A DNA stretch of 64,000 bases from the NCBI RefSeq assembly GCF_023698535.1, contig NZ_JALJCL010000006.1, positions 181,032 through 245,031 on the forward strand. Reading direction: 5' to 3'. This document shows, one piece after another, positions 17,531-26,161 of the stretch. Source of the stretch: Halorientalis regularis (lineage in GTDB: Archaea > Halobacteriota > Halobacteria > Halobacteriales > Haloarculaceae). Made by a program: the position numbers and the translations under genes. Each line of letters starts with the position of its first letter. Position 1 is the first letter of the stretch. The notes under the pieces are model-generated. The model was given only the letters and a program-made list of their open reading frames with translations. It had not been told where the DNA came from and did no database searches.

Positions 17531-18295
17531 ATGTCCGTCGTCACCAGGCTCGGCCGCCGACTGGAGGGGTTCATCGCCCGCTACTTCGACACACCCCTCC
17601 CAGACCGCGAGAGCCTGCCGCGGTACGTCGCGCCCCTGCCCGCGTGGATGGAAGACGCCGCCCTGCGACTGGCCTGGCCCATCGCCATCGTCAACCTCCT
17701 CGGGACGGCCTTCGGCTTCTGGTACTACGGCTTTCACCCCGTGCCGGTCACCGATCCGCTGTTCGTCGGCCAGTTCGGGCTGACAGCCCCCGAGATGTGG
17801 CTGTTCGTCCCGGACAGCCCCGTGGCCACGGGCTTCATCGGTCTCTCGCTGGTCGCCTGGCGACTCGACTGGCAGGCCGAGTGGATCCACGTGCTGGCCT
17901 TCTTCGGCTGTATCAAACTCGGCCTCTGGACGCCGTACGTCCAGCTGCTCGTCAACGGCCTCGGTGACCTGAACCCGCTGATGTACCACTTCCTGATCTG
18001 GAGCCACGCGCTGATGGCCGTGGAGGCCTTCCTGATCCACCGCTACAGCCGGTTTCCCGTCTGGGCTATCGCGGTCGCGACGGGCTGGTACACGCTCAAC
18101 GACGTGGTGGACTACTTCGTCCCGCTGGTCGGCGACCCCCACCACACCCTCCTGCGCGCGGAATCGACCGTGACCGGATTCGACCACTCGCTGGCCGCCC
18201 ACGACCAGGCCGCCGCCGGCGCGGTCGTGTTGACCATCCTGGCCGTGTTTCTCGCCACCGCGACGCGAGCGAAGAAGGCCGAACTCGGGAGCTGA
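17531..18295 (+). CDS. DUF1405 family membrane protein
   Basis: 254 residues with about six membrane helices. Hallmarks of the DUF1405 family are seen: an N-terminal amphipathic part, [55 protein letters not shown] and [13 protein letters not shown]. The function is unknown. ATG 17531 agrees with the usual family start. It is divergent from pdxS. Confidence 0.85.
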   Translation: MSVVTRLGRRLEGFIARYFDTPLPDRESLPRYVAPLPAWMEDAALRLAWPIAIVNLLGTAFGFWYYGFHPVPVTDPLFVGQFGLTAPEMWLFVPDSPVATGFIGLSLVAWRLDWQAEWIHVLAFFGCIKLGLWTPYVQLLVNGLGDLNPLMYHFLIWSHALMAVEAFLIHRYSRFPVWAIAVATGWYTLNDVVDYFVPLVGDPHHTLLRAESTVTGFDHSLAAHDQAAAGAVVLTILAVFLATATRAKKAELGS

Positions 18296-18360
18296 TCACA
18301 GCAGTCGTCGGTCGTGAAACCGAACCAACCAATAAGTGCTGAGTGGCTGATAGCCGGTCC

Positions 18361-18942
18361 GTGACGGACCTTCAGGACCGAAGCCGGCGGCGGTTCCTCG
18401 CCGGCGCGGCAGTGGTCGCAGTCGGTGGCATCGCAGGCTGTATCGGAAACGGCGGTAGCGGAGCCGAAAACGGCGGTAACGGCGGTAACAGCGGCGACGG
18501 CGATAGTGACGACGGGACCAGTACCGGCACCGACAGCGAGAGGACCGGGCAGAGCAGGGGCGACGACACCGCGCAGGTAGCCGGCACGAGTCCCGAGACG
18601 GTCGTTCGGAAGATGCTCCGCGCGGCGGCCGAGGGCGACCGCGAGACGGTCCGCCGACTGACCGTCGAGGGCCACTCCCTGCGTGCTGTGGGTCGAGTCC
18701 AGGACCTCACTATCGAGTCCGTCCAGCGGTACTCGACGCAGGCCTACGCCGAGCGCACGGGAGCCGCCGTCTCGGCCGTCGAGGACGCACTCCAGCAGGC
18801 CGAGGACCGCGGCTACGACGATGCGACCATCGTCTCCTACACCGCAAGCACCGCACAGTACGACGATATCCAGCGCGACTACATCCTCGTCCTCGACGAC
18901 GACCAGTGGCTCATGTACGACTTCGGGCGATTACCCCAGTAG
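18361..18942 (+). CDS. Tat-exported lipoprotein with Ser/Gly/Asp linker
   Basis: 193 residues. Tat lipoprotein signal (RSRRRFLAG, lipobox GIAGC), a low-complexity linker of Gly/Asn/Asp/Ser, and a small C-terminal domain (VVRKMLRAAAEGDRETVRRL onward) that reads like an NTF2-like or DUF4878-type fold. GTG 18361 was chosen: a CCAATAAG TATA-like box lies about 28 nt upstream and the signal peptide starts immediately. The function is unknown, probably at the outer membrane face. It ends directly against the convergent regulator gene. Confidence 0.78.
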   Translation: MTDLQDRSRRRFLAGAAVVAVGGIAGCIGNGGSGAENGGNGGNSGDGDSDDGTSTGTDSERTGQSRGDDTAQVAGTSPETVVRKMLRAAAEGDRETVRRLTVEGHSLRAVGRVQDLTIESVQRYSTQAYAERTGAAVSAVEDALQQAEDRGYDDATIVSYTASTAQYDDIQRDYILVLDDDQWLMYDFGRLPQ

Positions 18943-19857
18943 TCAGGCCCCGTCGTTCCGGTCGGCGTGGGCCCTGACCCACAGTTCCCCGATCCGCGAG
19001 AGTCGCGTCCGGTAGGACTTCCCGTGTTCCTCCTGCTCAATGTAGCCTTTCCCGCCCGGTCCCAGCCGGTCGACGTTGTAGATCACCTTCGACCGGAAAC
19101 TGTCGGTGTAATCCTCGCCGAGTTCCCGGGAGAGTTCCTGAGCCAGTTCCGAGACGGACTCGAACTCGCCGTGCTCGCCGAGGGTGAAGAGGATGATCTC
19201 CTCGAACGGTTTGACGTTCGAAAAGGAGGCGACAGGGAGTTCGACGACGTGGCTGCCGTCGATCTCCTTCGCGCCGATGGTGGTCCCGCGTTCGTCGAAC
19301 TCGTCCAGGAGACTGCGGGCGCTCTCCAGCCGTTCGGTGACCCGGTCGTCGTCCACGTCCTCGCGCAGGTCCGAGAGCAGGTCGATCTGGCGGCGGAGTT
19401 CCTCGGCGAGTTCGGTTTCGAGGTACTTCTCGGGGACCGTGTAGTAGGTGTGGATGCGCTCGCGCTCCTCCTGGCGCTCGACCATGATGGAGTGGGCCGC
19501 GGTGGCGAAGGCGAACGAGACCGTTCGGGGCATCGCGGAGATGTTGACCCAGACCTCGCTGGCCTCGTCGTCGTCGCGGCCGCGGTCGAGTTCGGCCATG
19601 ATGAGGCTGTACGCGCGCTCGAACGCGGCGTCGTAGTCGTAGACGTCCTCGATCACGATCCGTTCTGTTTCGGCTCCCAGGAGGTTCCTGAAGTCTTTCT
19701 CCAGTTTCTCGGCGAGGTTGCGCGAGTACTCGACGTTGGCCTCGCTCCCCACGGCCCCCTCCAGCAGGACCACCCGGTCCACGTCGAGCCGCTCGCGCAC
19801 CAGTGGCGCGATGAGCCGGTCGTAGTCGAAGCCGACCGGCACGATGTGTGTCTGCAT
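18943..19857 (-). CDS. HFX_2341/DUF6293-type regulator: CARF-like domain plus wHTH
   Basis: 304 residues. The N-terminal about 170 residues read as a Rossmann-like ligand domain (THIVPVGFDYDRLIAPLVRE, VVLLEGAVGSEANVEYSR, VWVNISAMPRTVSFAFATAA), similar to the CARF folds of cyclic-oligonucleotide sensors. A helical linker and a winged-helix region follow (FEEIILFTLGEHGEFESVSE, then VIYNVDRLGPGGKGYIEQ). This matches the haloarchaeal HFX_2341 family regulators (DUF6293). No CRISPR array or cas gene is in the window, so the ligand and target genes are unknown. ATG 19855-19857; the longer open frame reads into the neighbouring mobile-element remnant. Confidence 0.82.
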   Translation of the reverse strand: MQTHIVPVGFDYDRLIAPLVRERLDVDRVVLLEGAVGSEANVEYSRNLAEKLEKDFRNLLGAETERIVIEDVYDYDAAFERAYSLIMAELDRGRDDDEASEVWVNISAMPRTVSFAFATAAHSIMVERQEERERIHTYYTVPEKYLETELAEELRRQIDLLSDLREDVDDDRVTERLESARSLLDEFDERGTTIGAKEIDGSHVVELPVASFSNVKPFEEIILFTLGEHGEFESVSELAQELSRELGEDYTDSFRSKVIYNVDRLGPGGKGYIEQEEHGKSYRTRLSRIGELWVRAHADRNDGA

Positions 19858-19909
19858 ACTCTTCCTTGCCCCGGCGCGTTCAAAAGGGTTCGAGTTTCCT
19901 TGACCTCCT

Positions 19910-19929
19910 CCCACGGCTGAAGCCGTGGG
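19910..19929. repeat. End hairpin of the IS605-like element (left)
   Basis: Perfect 9-bp stem CCCACGGCT/AGCCGTGGG with a 2-nt loop; matches the right-end imperfect palindromes used as recognition structures by IS200/IS605 transposases. Confidence 0.7.
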
Positions 19930-20367
19930 ATTCCACGCGCGGTGGGCATCCCGGTGATGCCGCACCCGGTGGCAAATTTCTCCTCGCGGGTACTCCGGTT
20001 TGCGGGACTCTGGTTTGGCCCCATCCGGGGTCTGACGTGTTCGCCCTTGCGGGCCGTATCCACTCCCAGCGACTGTCGTCCCCGGTTGTTCACCGGGCCG
20101 CGGGCCGGGCCATCGACCCGACGCGCCGCCACACCGCGTGGCGGCGCGTCCCAAGCCGGCGCAGGGTTGCTTTTTGATTTTCCTTGCGGGCCACGGGGAC
20201 GCCCTCGCGGGAACGGTGTGGTAGCCTTTCGTCCACCGGGCAGACCCCAATCCAACTGCCAGTTTTTCGCCGTCTTGCGTGCCTCTATGTACGGTTTCCG
20301 GTAGATTAAACGTTGGGGATGCAGACAGCCATCGGCGGTGGCCTGACGGGGCGTGGTGTCGCTCGGA

Positions 20368-20387
20368 CCCACCCCTGAAGGGGTGGG
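20368..20387. repeat. End hairpin of the IS605-like element (right)
   Basis: Perfect 9-bp stem CCCACCCCT/AGGGGTGGG with a 2-nt loop, same design as the left hairpin; it sits 18 nt from the symporter stop codon. Confidence 0.65.
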
Positions 20388-20404
20388 CTTCCGCTTCCTG
20401 CGTG

Positions 20405-21895
20405 TCAGTCCGCAGACCGGCCGCGGTAGACGGCGGCGTCCTCCCCGGCGGCGTGGCCGGTGACCGTCGAGACGCCCACCGTCAGGACGAGCCCCAGTGC
20501 CATCCCGACGACCGAGGCCGACCAGCCGCCCAGTCCGGGAGCCAGCGGGAAGACGTAGCTCGCCGGTACGAACGGGAGGAAGACGCTGGCGAGGTAGAAC
20601 AGCTGACTCCCGCCGACGCCAGCGTACATCCCGGTGCGGGTCGTTCCCGGCCAGTAGAGCGCGACCAGCACGGGGAGCGCGAGCTGTGCGAACCCGCCGA
20701 AGGCGGTGTCGCCGATCTCGATCAGCGTCCCGGGCTGGAAGAGGCTCGCGACGAACGACACCAGGGCGATGACGACGACGCCGAGGCGGCCGACCAGCGC
20801 CTCCCGGCGATCGGTGACGCCGGCGACGGCCTGGCGGTACACGTCCCGGGTGAGATACGACGACCCCGAGAGGAGCATCGAGTCGCTGGAGGACATCATC
20901 GCGGCCATCGCACCGGCGATCACCAGCGCCGCGAACCACGCGGGCGTGTACTCGTTCAACAGCAGCGGGAGGACGTTCGCGTCCTCACCGGCCGCGATGC
21001 CCAGCCCCTGGGCCCACGCGCCGAGCATGAACGCGGGGACGAAAAGCAGGATGACCAGCACCGGCCAGAGCGCGAACGTGCGCTTGAGAACTTTCTTCGA
21101 GCCGGCCACGAAGAACCGCTGGTTGACCTGCGGGAACATCGTCACGCCGAACGCGATGGAGACGGCCGTCGAGAGCACGTAGGCCGGTGTGTAGAGCCCG
21201 CCGCCCAGTGTGACGTGACCGGGTGCGGCCCCGGCCAGTTCGGCCGTGGCCGCGCCGGGACCGCCGACCGCCGACAGAATCCAGGCGACCGCGGCCCACA
21301 CCATTCCGAGCATGAATAGTCCCTGGAGGGTGTCGGTCCAGGCGACCCCGCGCATCCCCGAGAGCGCGACGTAGACGATCATGAACAGGGTGATGCCGCC
21401 GGCCCCCAGCCAGTAGGGGACCGCGCCGTCGGTCAGGGCCGCCAGCGCGGTGCCGGCCCCCTGTTGCTGGAGCATCACGTAGGGGAACAGCCAGAACAGG
21501 GAGACGCCAGCGACCAGCGCGCGGAGGCGTCGTGAGCCGAAGCGATCTCCGAGCATCTCCCCGAGGGTCACGTAGCCGTTGGCCTTCCCGACGAGCCACT
21601 GCTTGTACCCGATCACGTACCAGAGGATACCGAAGAGAACACCGTCCATCAGCCCCATGACGAGAATCCACTCGGGCCCGGCCGAGTAGGCGATGTTCGG
21701 TCCGCCGAAGAAGGTGAACGCCGACAGCAGTGTCGCGAACGTCGTGAACAGCAGAACGACGGTGCCAAGCGTCCGACTCGCGAGGAAGTAGTCCTCGGCG
21801 GTGCGGTCGGTCAGCCGGTAGGCCACCAGCCCGACGCCGAGCGCGAGCAGGAGGTAGCCGACGATGATACCGAGCTGGAGGCCCGTCTCAGCCAT
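20405..21895 (-). CDS. Sodium:solute symporter (SSS family)
   Basis: 496 residues with about 13 hydrophobic helices. SSS-family signals: TAEDYFLASRTLG after the first helix, then FATLLSAFTFFGGPN, a helix rich in Gly/Ala (AGAMAAMMSSSDSMLLSGSS) that matches the sodium-site helix, and TRDVYR after it. It imports an organic solute with Na+. The substrate is not evident (pantothenate, proline and acetate-type carriers share these motifs). The ATG at 21893-21895 overlaps the DUF3311 gene upstream by 8 nt, a pairing seen often between small DUF3311 proteins and SSS carriers. Confidence 0.92.
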   Translation of the reverse strand: MAETGLQLGIIVGYLLLALGVGLVAYRLTDRTAEDYFLASRTLGTVVLLFTTFATLLSAFTFFGGPNIAYSAGPEWILVMGLMDGVLFGILWYVIGYKQWLVGKANGYVTLGEMLGDRFGSRRLRALVAGVSLFWLFPYVMLQQQGAGTALAALTDGAVPYWLGAGGITLFMIVYVALSGMRGVAWTDTLQGLFMLGMVWAAVAWILSAVGGPGAATAELAGAAPGHVTLGGGLYTPAYVLSTAVSIAFGVTMFPQVNQRFFVAGSKKVLKRTFALWPVLVILLFVPAFMLGAWAQGLGIAAGEDANVLPLLLNEYTPAWFAALVIAGAMAAMMSSSDSMLLSGSSYLTRDVYRQAVAGVTDRREALVGRLGVVVIALVSFVASLFQPGTLIEIGDTAFGGFAQLALPVLVALYWPGTTRTGMYAGVGGSQLFYLASVFLPFVPASYVFPLAPGLGGWSASVVGMALGLVLTVGVSTVTGHAAGEDAAVYRGRSAD

Positions 21896-22100
21896 CGACA
21901 CCACCCTCGACGCCGACGCCCCAGGCCCGGCGGGCGAAGACGGCGAAGACGACGGCGGTCAGCCCCATCCAGCCGACGTGCCACCAGACCCAGACCGGCA
22001 GGCCGGCGACGACGCGGCTCGACCCCCACCAGAACCAGGGCACCGCCAGCGCGACCAGCAGGACCGCGACCGCGCTCCAGACGAAGGTCTCTCGGGTCAT
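21888..22100 (-). CDS. DUF3311 family small membrane protein, symporter partner
   Basis: 70 residues, two membrane helices (VAVLLVALAVPWFWW and VWWHVGWMGLTAVVFAVFA) joined by a short loop with a conserved P-V-W. It resembles DUF3311/YhdT-type accessory proteins encoded directly before SSS transporters. It overlaps the symporter start by 8 nt, so it is probably co-translated and may be a small subunit of the carrier. ATG 22098-22100. Confidence 0.85.
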   Translation of the reverse strand: MTRETFVWSAVAVLLVALAVPWFWWGSSRVVAGLPVWVWWHVGWMGLTAVVFAVFARRAWGVGVEGGVDG

Positions 22101-22226
22101 GTTGTCGAAACCTTCCGCTGGACGCAAATAGACGTGTCGATAGCGTTCAGAACGGAGGTCCGAAGACATATTTCCTTCGACGGTCGGCAGGCTGTCCCGC
22201 CGACGGCTCCGGGCGTGGTGGGGAAG

Positions 22227-22574
22227 TCAGTACACCCGCGTCCCGTCCGGCACCTCGCGCTCGGGCTGGAGGTAGACCACGTCGCCCTCGGGGTCGTCCA
22301 CACCGGTCACGAGACACTGGCTCTCGAACCCCGCGATGGTGACCGTCCCGAGGTTGACGACGGCCAGCACCTGCCGCCCCTCCAGCTCGTCGGGGCCGTA
22401 GTTGTCGGTCAGGCCGGCCGCGGACTGGCGCGTTTCCGAGCCGAAGTCGACTTCGAGTTTGTACACGTCCTTGCGGGCTTCGGGGAACGGTTCGGCGGAC
22501 CGGACGGTTCCGATCCGCATCTCCACGTCCTCCAGAAACCGTTCGGGGTCGATGTCGGCTTCCTCGATACCCAT
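22227..22574 (-). CDS. tRNA-binding domain protein (CsaA-like)
   Basis: 115 residues forming a single OB-fold of the tRNA-binding (EMAP/CsaA) type: an opening DVEMRIGTVRSAEPFPEARK, then YKLEVDFGSETRQSAAG, QVLAVVNLGTVTIAGFESQ and CLVTGV. Related proteins bind tRNA or act as secretion chaperones (CsaA). ATG 22572-22574; there is an unassigned gap of 186 nt before the divergent dnaG. Confidence 0.87.
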   Translation of the reverse strand: MGIEEADIDPERFLEDVEMRIGTVRSAEPFPEARKDVYKLEVDFGSETRQSAAGLTDNYGPDELEGRQVLAVVNLGTVTIAGFESQCLVTGVDDPEGDVVYLQPEREVPDGTRVY

Positions 22575-22760
22575 ATCGGAGGGGTGACCGCCACCGAAAA
22601 GTCGGTTTCGACGCTCGCCGGAAGTGTCAGAACCTGTACTCGAACGGTAGGTATTTCACGGCAAGGCCGTTACGTTCAGACGTATCCATGGGTGCGTTCA
22701 TGGAGACATCATCATCACGCGGTTCACAGTATCGCCCCCAGCAGGGGCAGTTCACCAGCT

Positions 22761-24104
22761 ATGCAGGATTCAGCGAAATACTTGATTCACGCGGACATCG
22801 TCGCCGACGGGGTGGTAGAGCGGAGTGACGTCGTCGGCGCGGTGTTCGGGCAGACAGAGGGATTGCTCGGCGACGAACTCGACCTCCGGGCGCTCCAAGA
22901 GTCCTCGAAGGTCGGCCGGATCGACGTGGAGATCGAGTCGGAGGGCGGCCGCTCCTACGGCGAGGTGACCATCGCCAGCGGCCTCGACAAGGTCGAGACC
23001 GCCATCCTCGCGGCCGCCCTGGAAACTATCGACCGGGTCGGTCCGTGTCGGTCGGACTTCCAGGTGACCAAACTGGAGGACGTGCGCGCGGCCAAACGCC
23101 GGGAGATCGTCGAGCGGGCGACGGACCTGCTCGCCGAATTCGAGGGCGAGGTGACTCGGAGCGCGGACCTGATCGAGGAGGTGCGGCAGGCCGTCCGGGT
23201 CGAGGACATCACGGAGTACGAGGGGCTGCCGGCCGGACCCCGCGTCAGCGACAGCGACGCGATCATCGTCGTCGAGGGTCGGGCCGACGTGCTCCAGTTG
23301 CTGAAGTACGGCATCAAAAACGCCGTCGCCGTCGAGGGCACGGACGTGCCACAGGCGGTCGCCGACCTCACCAGCGAGCGGACGGTGACCGCCTTCCTCG
23401 ACGGCGACCGCGGGGGCGACCTCATCCTCAAGGAACTCGGGCAGGTCGGCGAGGTCAACTACGTCGCCTTCGCCCCCGAACACCGGTCGGTCGAGGACCT
23501 GGCCCGCGACGAAGTGATGGCCGCGCTCCGGGAGAAGGTCCCGATGGAGGCCGTCGCGGGCGCGAGTTCGCCCCACGAGACCGTCGCGGCGACCGACGGG
23601 AGCGCCCGTCCCGCGCCGCCGGAGACGACCGACGATACCGAGTCGGCCGCGACACCCGAGACGACCGACACCGCGTCGGCCGACCAGTGTGCCGAGGATG
23701 TCACCGCAGACACCGAGGCCACCGAAGACGCGACCGACGGCGACGATGCGGTGACGGACGACGACGCCACCGCGACGGCCGACGACGAGAATACCGCGGA
23801 CGCGCCGACCGAACCGGAGACGCTGGCGGGCTACGTGCAGGCGGTCGTCGACGGGAACAGCGGCGAGGTCGTCCTGCTGGACGGCGAGTTCGGGGAGCTC
23901 GCGTCGGCCCCCGCGGGCGAAGCGTTCGACGCCGTCGCCGACGCCGACGTGACGCCGACGACGGTCGTCCTCGACGGGGAACTCGACCAGCGGTTGCTCG
24001 ACGTGGCCGCCCAGCGCGGCGTCGAGCAGATCGTCCCGCGCTCGACCGGCGAGTTCGTCAAGCAACCCACCGGCGTCCGGATTCGGATGGCCGATCAGTT
24101 CTGA
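22761..24104 (+). CDS. dnaG: DnaG-type primase (archaeal)
   Basis: 447 residues. The N-terminal region (MQDSAKYLIHADIVADGVVE) is the conserved archaeal DnaG start. The TOPRIM domain begins near 166: IIVVEGRADVLQLL with the catalytic Glu172, and DGDRGGD at 214-220 holds the metal-binding aspartates. A long acidic low-complexity linker (about 285-355) separates this from a conserved C-terminal segment (LAGYVQAVVDGNSGEVVLL). Archaeal DnaG associates with the exosome as an RNA-binding subunit and can make short primers. The linker is typical of haloarchaea. ATG 22761. Confidence 0.95.
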   Translation: MQDSAKYLIHADIVADGVVERSDVVGAVFGQTEGLLGDELDLRALQESSKVGRIDVEIESEGGRSYGEVTIASGLDKVETAILAAALETIDRVGPCRSDFQVTKLEDVRAAKRREIVERATDLLAEFEGEVTRSADLIEEVRQAVRVEDITEYEGLPAGPRVSDSDAIIVVEGRADVLQLLKYGIKNAVAVEGTDVPQAVADLTSERTVTAFLDGDRGGDLILKELGQVGEVNYVAFAPEHRSVEDLARDEVMAALREKVPMEAVAGASSPHETVAATDGSARPAPPETTDDTESAATPETTDTASADQCAEDVTADTEATEDATDGDDAVTDDDATATADDENTADAPTEPETLAGYVQAVVDGNSGEVVLLDGEFGELASAPAGEAFDAVADADVTPTTVVLDGELDQRLLDVAAQRGVEQIVPRSTGEFVKQPTGVRIRMADQF

Positions 24105-24523
24105 AGCGGCCGGGCCAGCAGTAGCCCGTCCCCGTCCTCGTAGTGGTCCGGAAGTCGCTCCTGTTCGGCGAAGCCGTTGGCGTCGTAGAAGTCCCGCGCC
24201 CGCTCGTCGTCGGCGCGGACCGTCAGCTCCAGGCGCTCGAACCCGTCCGCTGCGAGCCGGTCACAGAGCGCCGCCAGCAGTCGGGAACCGTGGCCCTCGC
24301 CACGGTGGCCGGCTGCGACCGCCAGTTCCGCGAGATACGCCACGGAATCCTGTGGGATGGCGACGGCGTAGCCGTTCGGCTCGTCGGCCTCGTCGACAGC
24401 GACGAGGACGACCGGTGGGCCGTCGATAGCGGGTTCGAGCAGTCCGTCCCATGGTTCGGCCAGCGAGGCCAGCTGGATGGCGCGCAGTCGCGGCAGGTCG
24501 TCGGCCGTTGCGGGCCGGATCAT
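24095..24523 (-). CDS. GNAT-family N-acetyltransferase
   Basis: 142 residues. Acetyl-CoA binding loop: AYLAELAVAAGHRGEGHGSR (motif A with R/Q-x-x-G-x-G/A), followed by LLAALCDRLAADGFERLELT and the C-terminal FYDANGFAEQERL. The acyl acceptor is unknown. Its ATG overlaps the DUF92 stop by 4 nt (ATGA), so the two are one transcript. The 3' end overlaps the end of the convergent dnaG by 10 nt. Confidence 0.88.
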   Translation of the reverse strand: MIRPATADDLPRLRAIQLASLAEPWDGLLEPAIDGPPVVLVAVDEADEPNGYAVAIPQDSVAYLAELAVAAGHRGEGHGSRLLAALCDRLAADGFERLELTVRADDERARDFYDANGFAEQERLPDHYEDGDGLLLARPLQN

Positions 24524-25911
24524 AGCGCGCCGAGTGCCAGCGCGACGCCGCCACCACCGACGGCGGCGACGGCCGTCGCGAGGAAGTTGACGACCTGGTT
24601 CCCGAAGTACCGCCCCTCGACGGTCGCTCCGAGGAGGCTGTCGGCAGTCATGCCGAGGACGCCCGCGCCGACGATCACCAGTGCGCCCAGCGGCTGAACC
24701 GACTCGAAGGCCACCGCGATGGCAGCGATCAACCCAGCACCCGCGATGCCGGCGAGTTCGCCCTGCCAGGTCACGGCCCCGTCGGTGCCGGGCGCGACTC
24801 GCTCGAAGGTCGTGATGAGCCGCGGTTGGTCGAACAGCCCCCCGATCTCGCTGGAGAGCGTGTCGCTCATCGCCGCGGCGACGGCCCCGGCGAAGGCGTA
24901 GAGGAACACCGCGGGCGAGACGGGCACGTAGGTCGGACTCGCGGCGAACCCGACGACGGCGACCAGCGCCATCAGGGAGTTCGCGAGGACGTTCCCGCTC
25001 CCGCGCACCCCCTCGTTCTCCTGTGCGATGCCGCGCTCCTGTTTCTCGTCGTAGCGGAACTTCGTCGAGAGCGCACCGACGCCGAAGAACGTGATCAGCA
25101 TCGCGAACCAGCCGTAATCCCCGAGGACGATGGTCAACAGCCCCAGCAGGACGCCGGTGACCATCCCCGCGATGGAGGCCGCGTCGAGCCAGTAGGAGAC
25201 GTAGCCGAAGCCACCAGTCACTGCGAGCGCGACCGCGACGCGGACGGGCGAGACGGCGACCCCGAGGTCCGCGAACAGCCACAACAGGAGCGCGACCGAG
25301 ACCATCACCAGCGGGTCGTCCCTGGCGAACAGCACCGCCCGCAACAGCGAGGCCAGGAGTGCCCCGCTGACCGCGAAGAAGGCAAGCGTCGCCGGCAGGA
25401 CGGACTCGGGCGTCAACGCGACGGTCGCCAGTCCCGCGCCGAAGCCAAGCACCGAGCCGCCGGCGACGAACCCCGCCGTCGCGACCGCCGGGTCCGACCG
25501 CCACGCCCTGACGAGATGCTCCGCGAGGTTCCCGTAGGCCAGGATGAACACCGCCGTCGAAAAGACCGTCATCGGGAGCGCGAACTGCAAGCCCAGCAGT
25601 GACAGCCCCGCGATGGCGAGCGAAAAGCCCGCCAGCCCGTAGAGGCGACCGTCTTCGCGGTCGCCCGGGCGGGCGAACAACTCGAACACGAATCCCTCGT
25701 CGATCACGTACAGCGCCAACACGGCGACCGCGATGAACGGGAGCGTCCCGGCGACGGTGGCGACCGCCTGCGACGTCATCCGGTCGGTGAACGGCACCGT
25801 GCCGGCGACGGCGGCGACCACCTGTGGAGCCACCCGGCTGACGGCCGGGACGAGCAACCCGCCCGTCCCGACCAGCGCGAACGCCCCCGCTCGCCGGACT
25901 GTCGTCGTCAC
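24520..25911 (-). CDS. DUF92 family membrane protein (phytol kinase/VTE6-like)
   Basis: 463 residues with about 12 membrane helices in two halves. The C-terminal half matches DUF92 (TIGR00297-like): ITFFGVGALSTKFRYDEKQE, GSGNVLANSLMALVAVVGFA, AAMSDTLSSEIGGLF and GAVTWQGELAGIAGAGLIAA. VTE6 in plants is a phytyl-phosphate kinase; the archaeal role is not known, though prenol or phytol salvage into lipids is a reasonable guess. GTG 25909-25911 was chosen: a TTAAG TATA box lies about 29 nt upstream, before which there is no coding-like sequence. Confidence 0.85.
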   Translation of the reverse strand: MTTTVRRAGAFALVGTGGLLVPAVSRVAPQVVAAVAGTVPFTDRMTSQAVATVAGTLPFIAVAVLALYVIDEGFVFELFARPGDREDGRLYGLAGFSLAIAGLSLLGLQFALPMTVFSTAVFILAYGNLAEHLVRAWRSDPAVATAGFVAGGSVLGFGAGLATVALTPESVLPATLAFFAVSGALLASLLRAVLFARDDPLVMVSVALLLWLFADLGVAVSPVRVAVALAVTGGFGYVSYWLDAASIAGMVTGVLLGLLTIVLGDYGWFAMLITFFGVGALSTKFRYDEKQERGIAQENEGVRGSGNVLANSLMALVAVVGFAASPTYVPVSPAVFLYAFAGAVAAAMSDTLSSEIGGLFDQPRLITTFERVAPGTDGAVTWQGELAGIAGAGLIAAIAVAFESVQPLGALVIVGAGVLGMTADSLLGATVEGRYFGNQVVNFLATAVAAVGGGGVALALGAL

Positions 25912-25936
25912 GTGCCGCCCGTTTTTCCGAGACGCA

Positions 25937-25943
25937 CTTAACA
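25937..25943 (-). promoter_or_regulatory. TATA-like box of the DUF92 gene
   Basis: TGTTAAG on the minus strand about 29 nt before the GTG start; supports that start. Confidence 0.45.
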
Positions 25944-26161
25944 ACCACCTTTTTTCGCGGGGGCCTCGCGCTCGCCTGGGGCGAGCGCTCGACCCCCGCC
26001 AAAGAATCTGGATCAAAAAAGCGGAACTCGCGCAAGCGCGAGTTCCGGTGCTGTGCTGGTACTCCACCGCTACCGCCCCGCCTCCGCGACCGCACCGCCA
26101 CCGCGACCGCAACCGCCCTACGACCCGTGACCTTCATACTCCGTGACGGGAAACGCAGTCC

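Larger units (their letters stand above)
19900..20400 (-). mobile_element. IS200/IS605-type remnant or MITE with two end hairpins
   Basis: A gene-free stretch bounded by two 20-nt palindromes: 19910-19929 (stem CCCACGGCT, loop GA) and 20368-20387 (stem CCCACCCCT, loop GA), both built as CCCACnnCTGAAGnnGTGGG. On the minus strand the left palindrome reads into GGAGGAGGTCAA, the style of right ends of haloarchaeal IS605/IS1341 elements. Between them I see no intact tnpA or tnpB. An open minus-strand frame is Arg/Gly/Pro-rich and not protein-like. Exact ends are uncertain by tens of bases. It lies between the CARF-like gene and the symporter gene and breaks neither. Confidence 0.6.

Noticed and set aside
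19653..20939. Minus frame through the IS605-like remnant
   Set aside because: Arg/Gly/Pro-rich, stops irregular, no TnpB motif; kept only as a remnant, not as a gene.
22575..22760. Possible riboswitch or small RNA before dnaG
   Set aside because: No conserved structured pattern recognised; spacing fits a plain promoter region.
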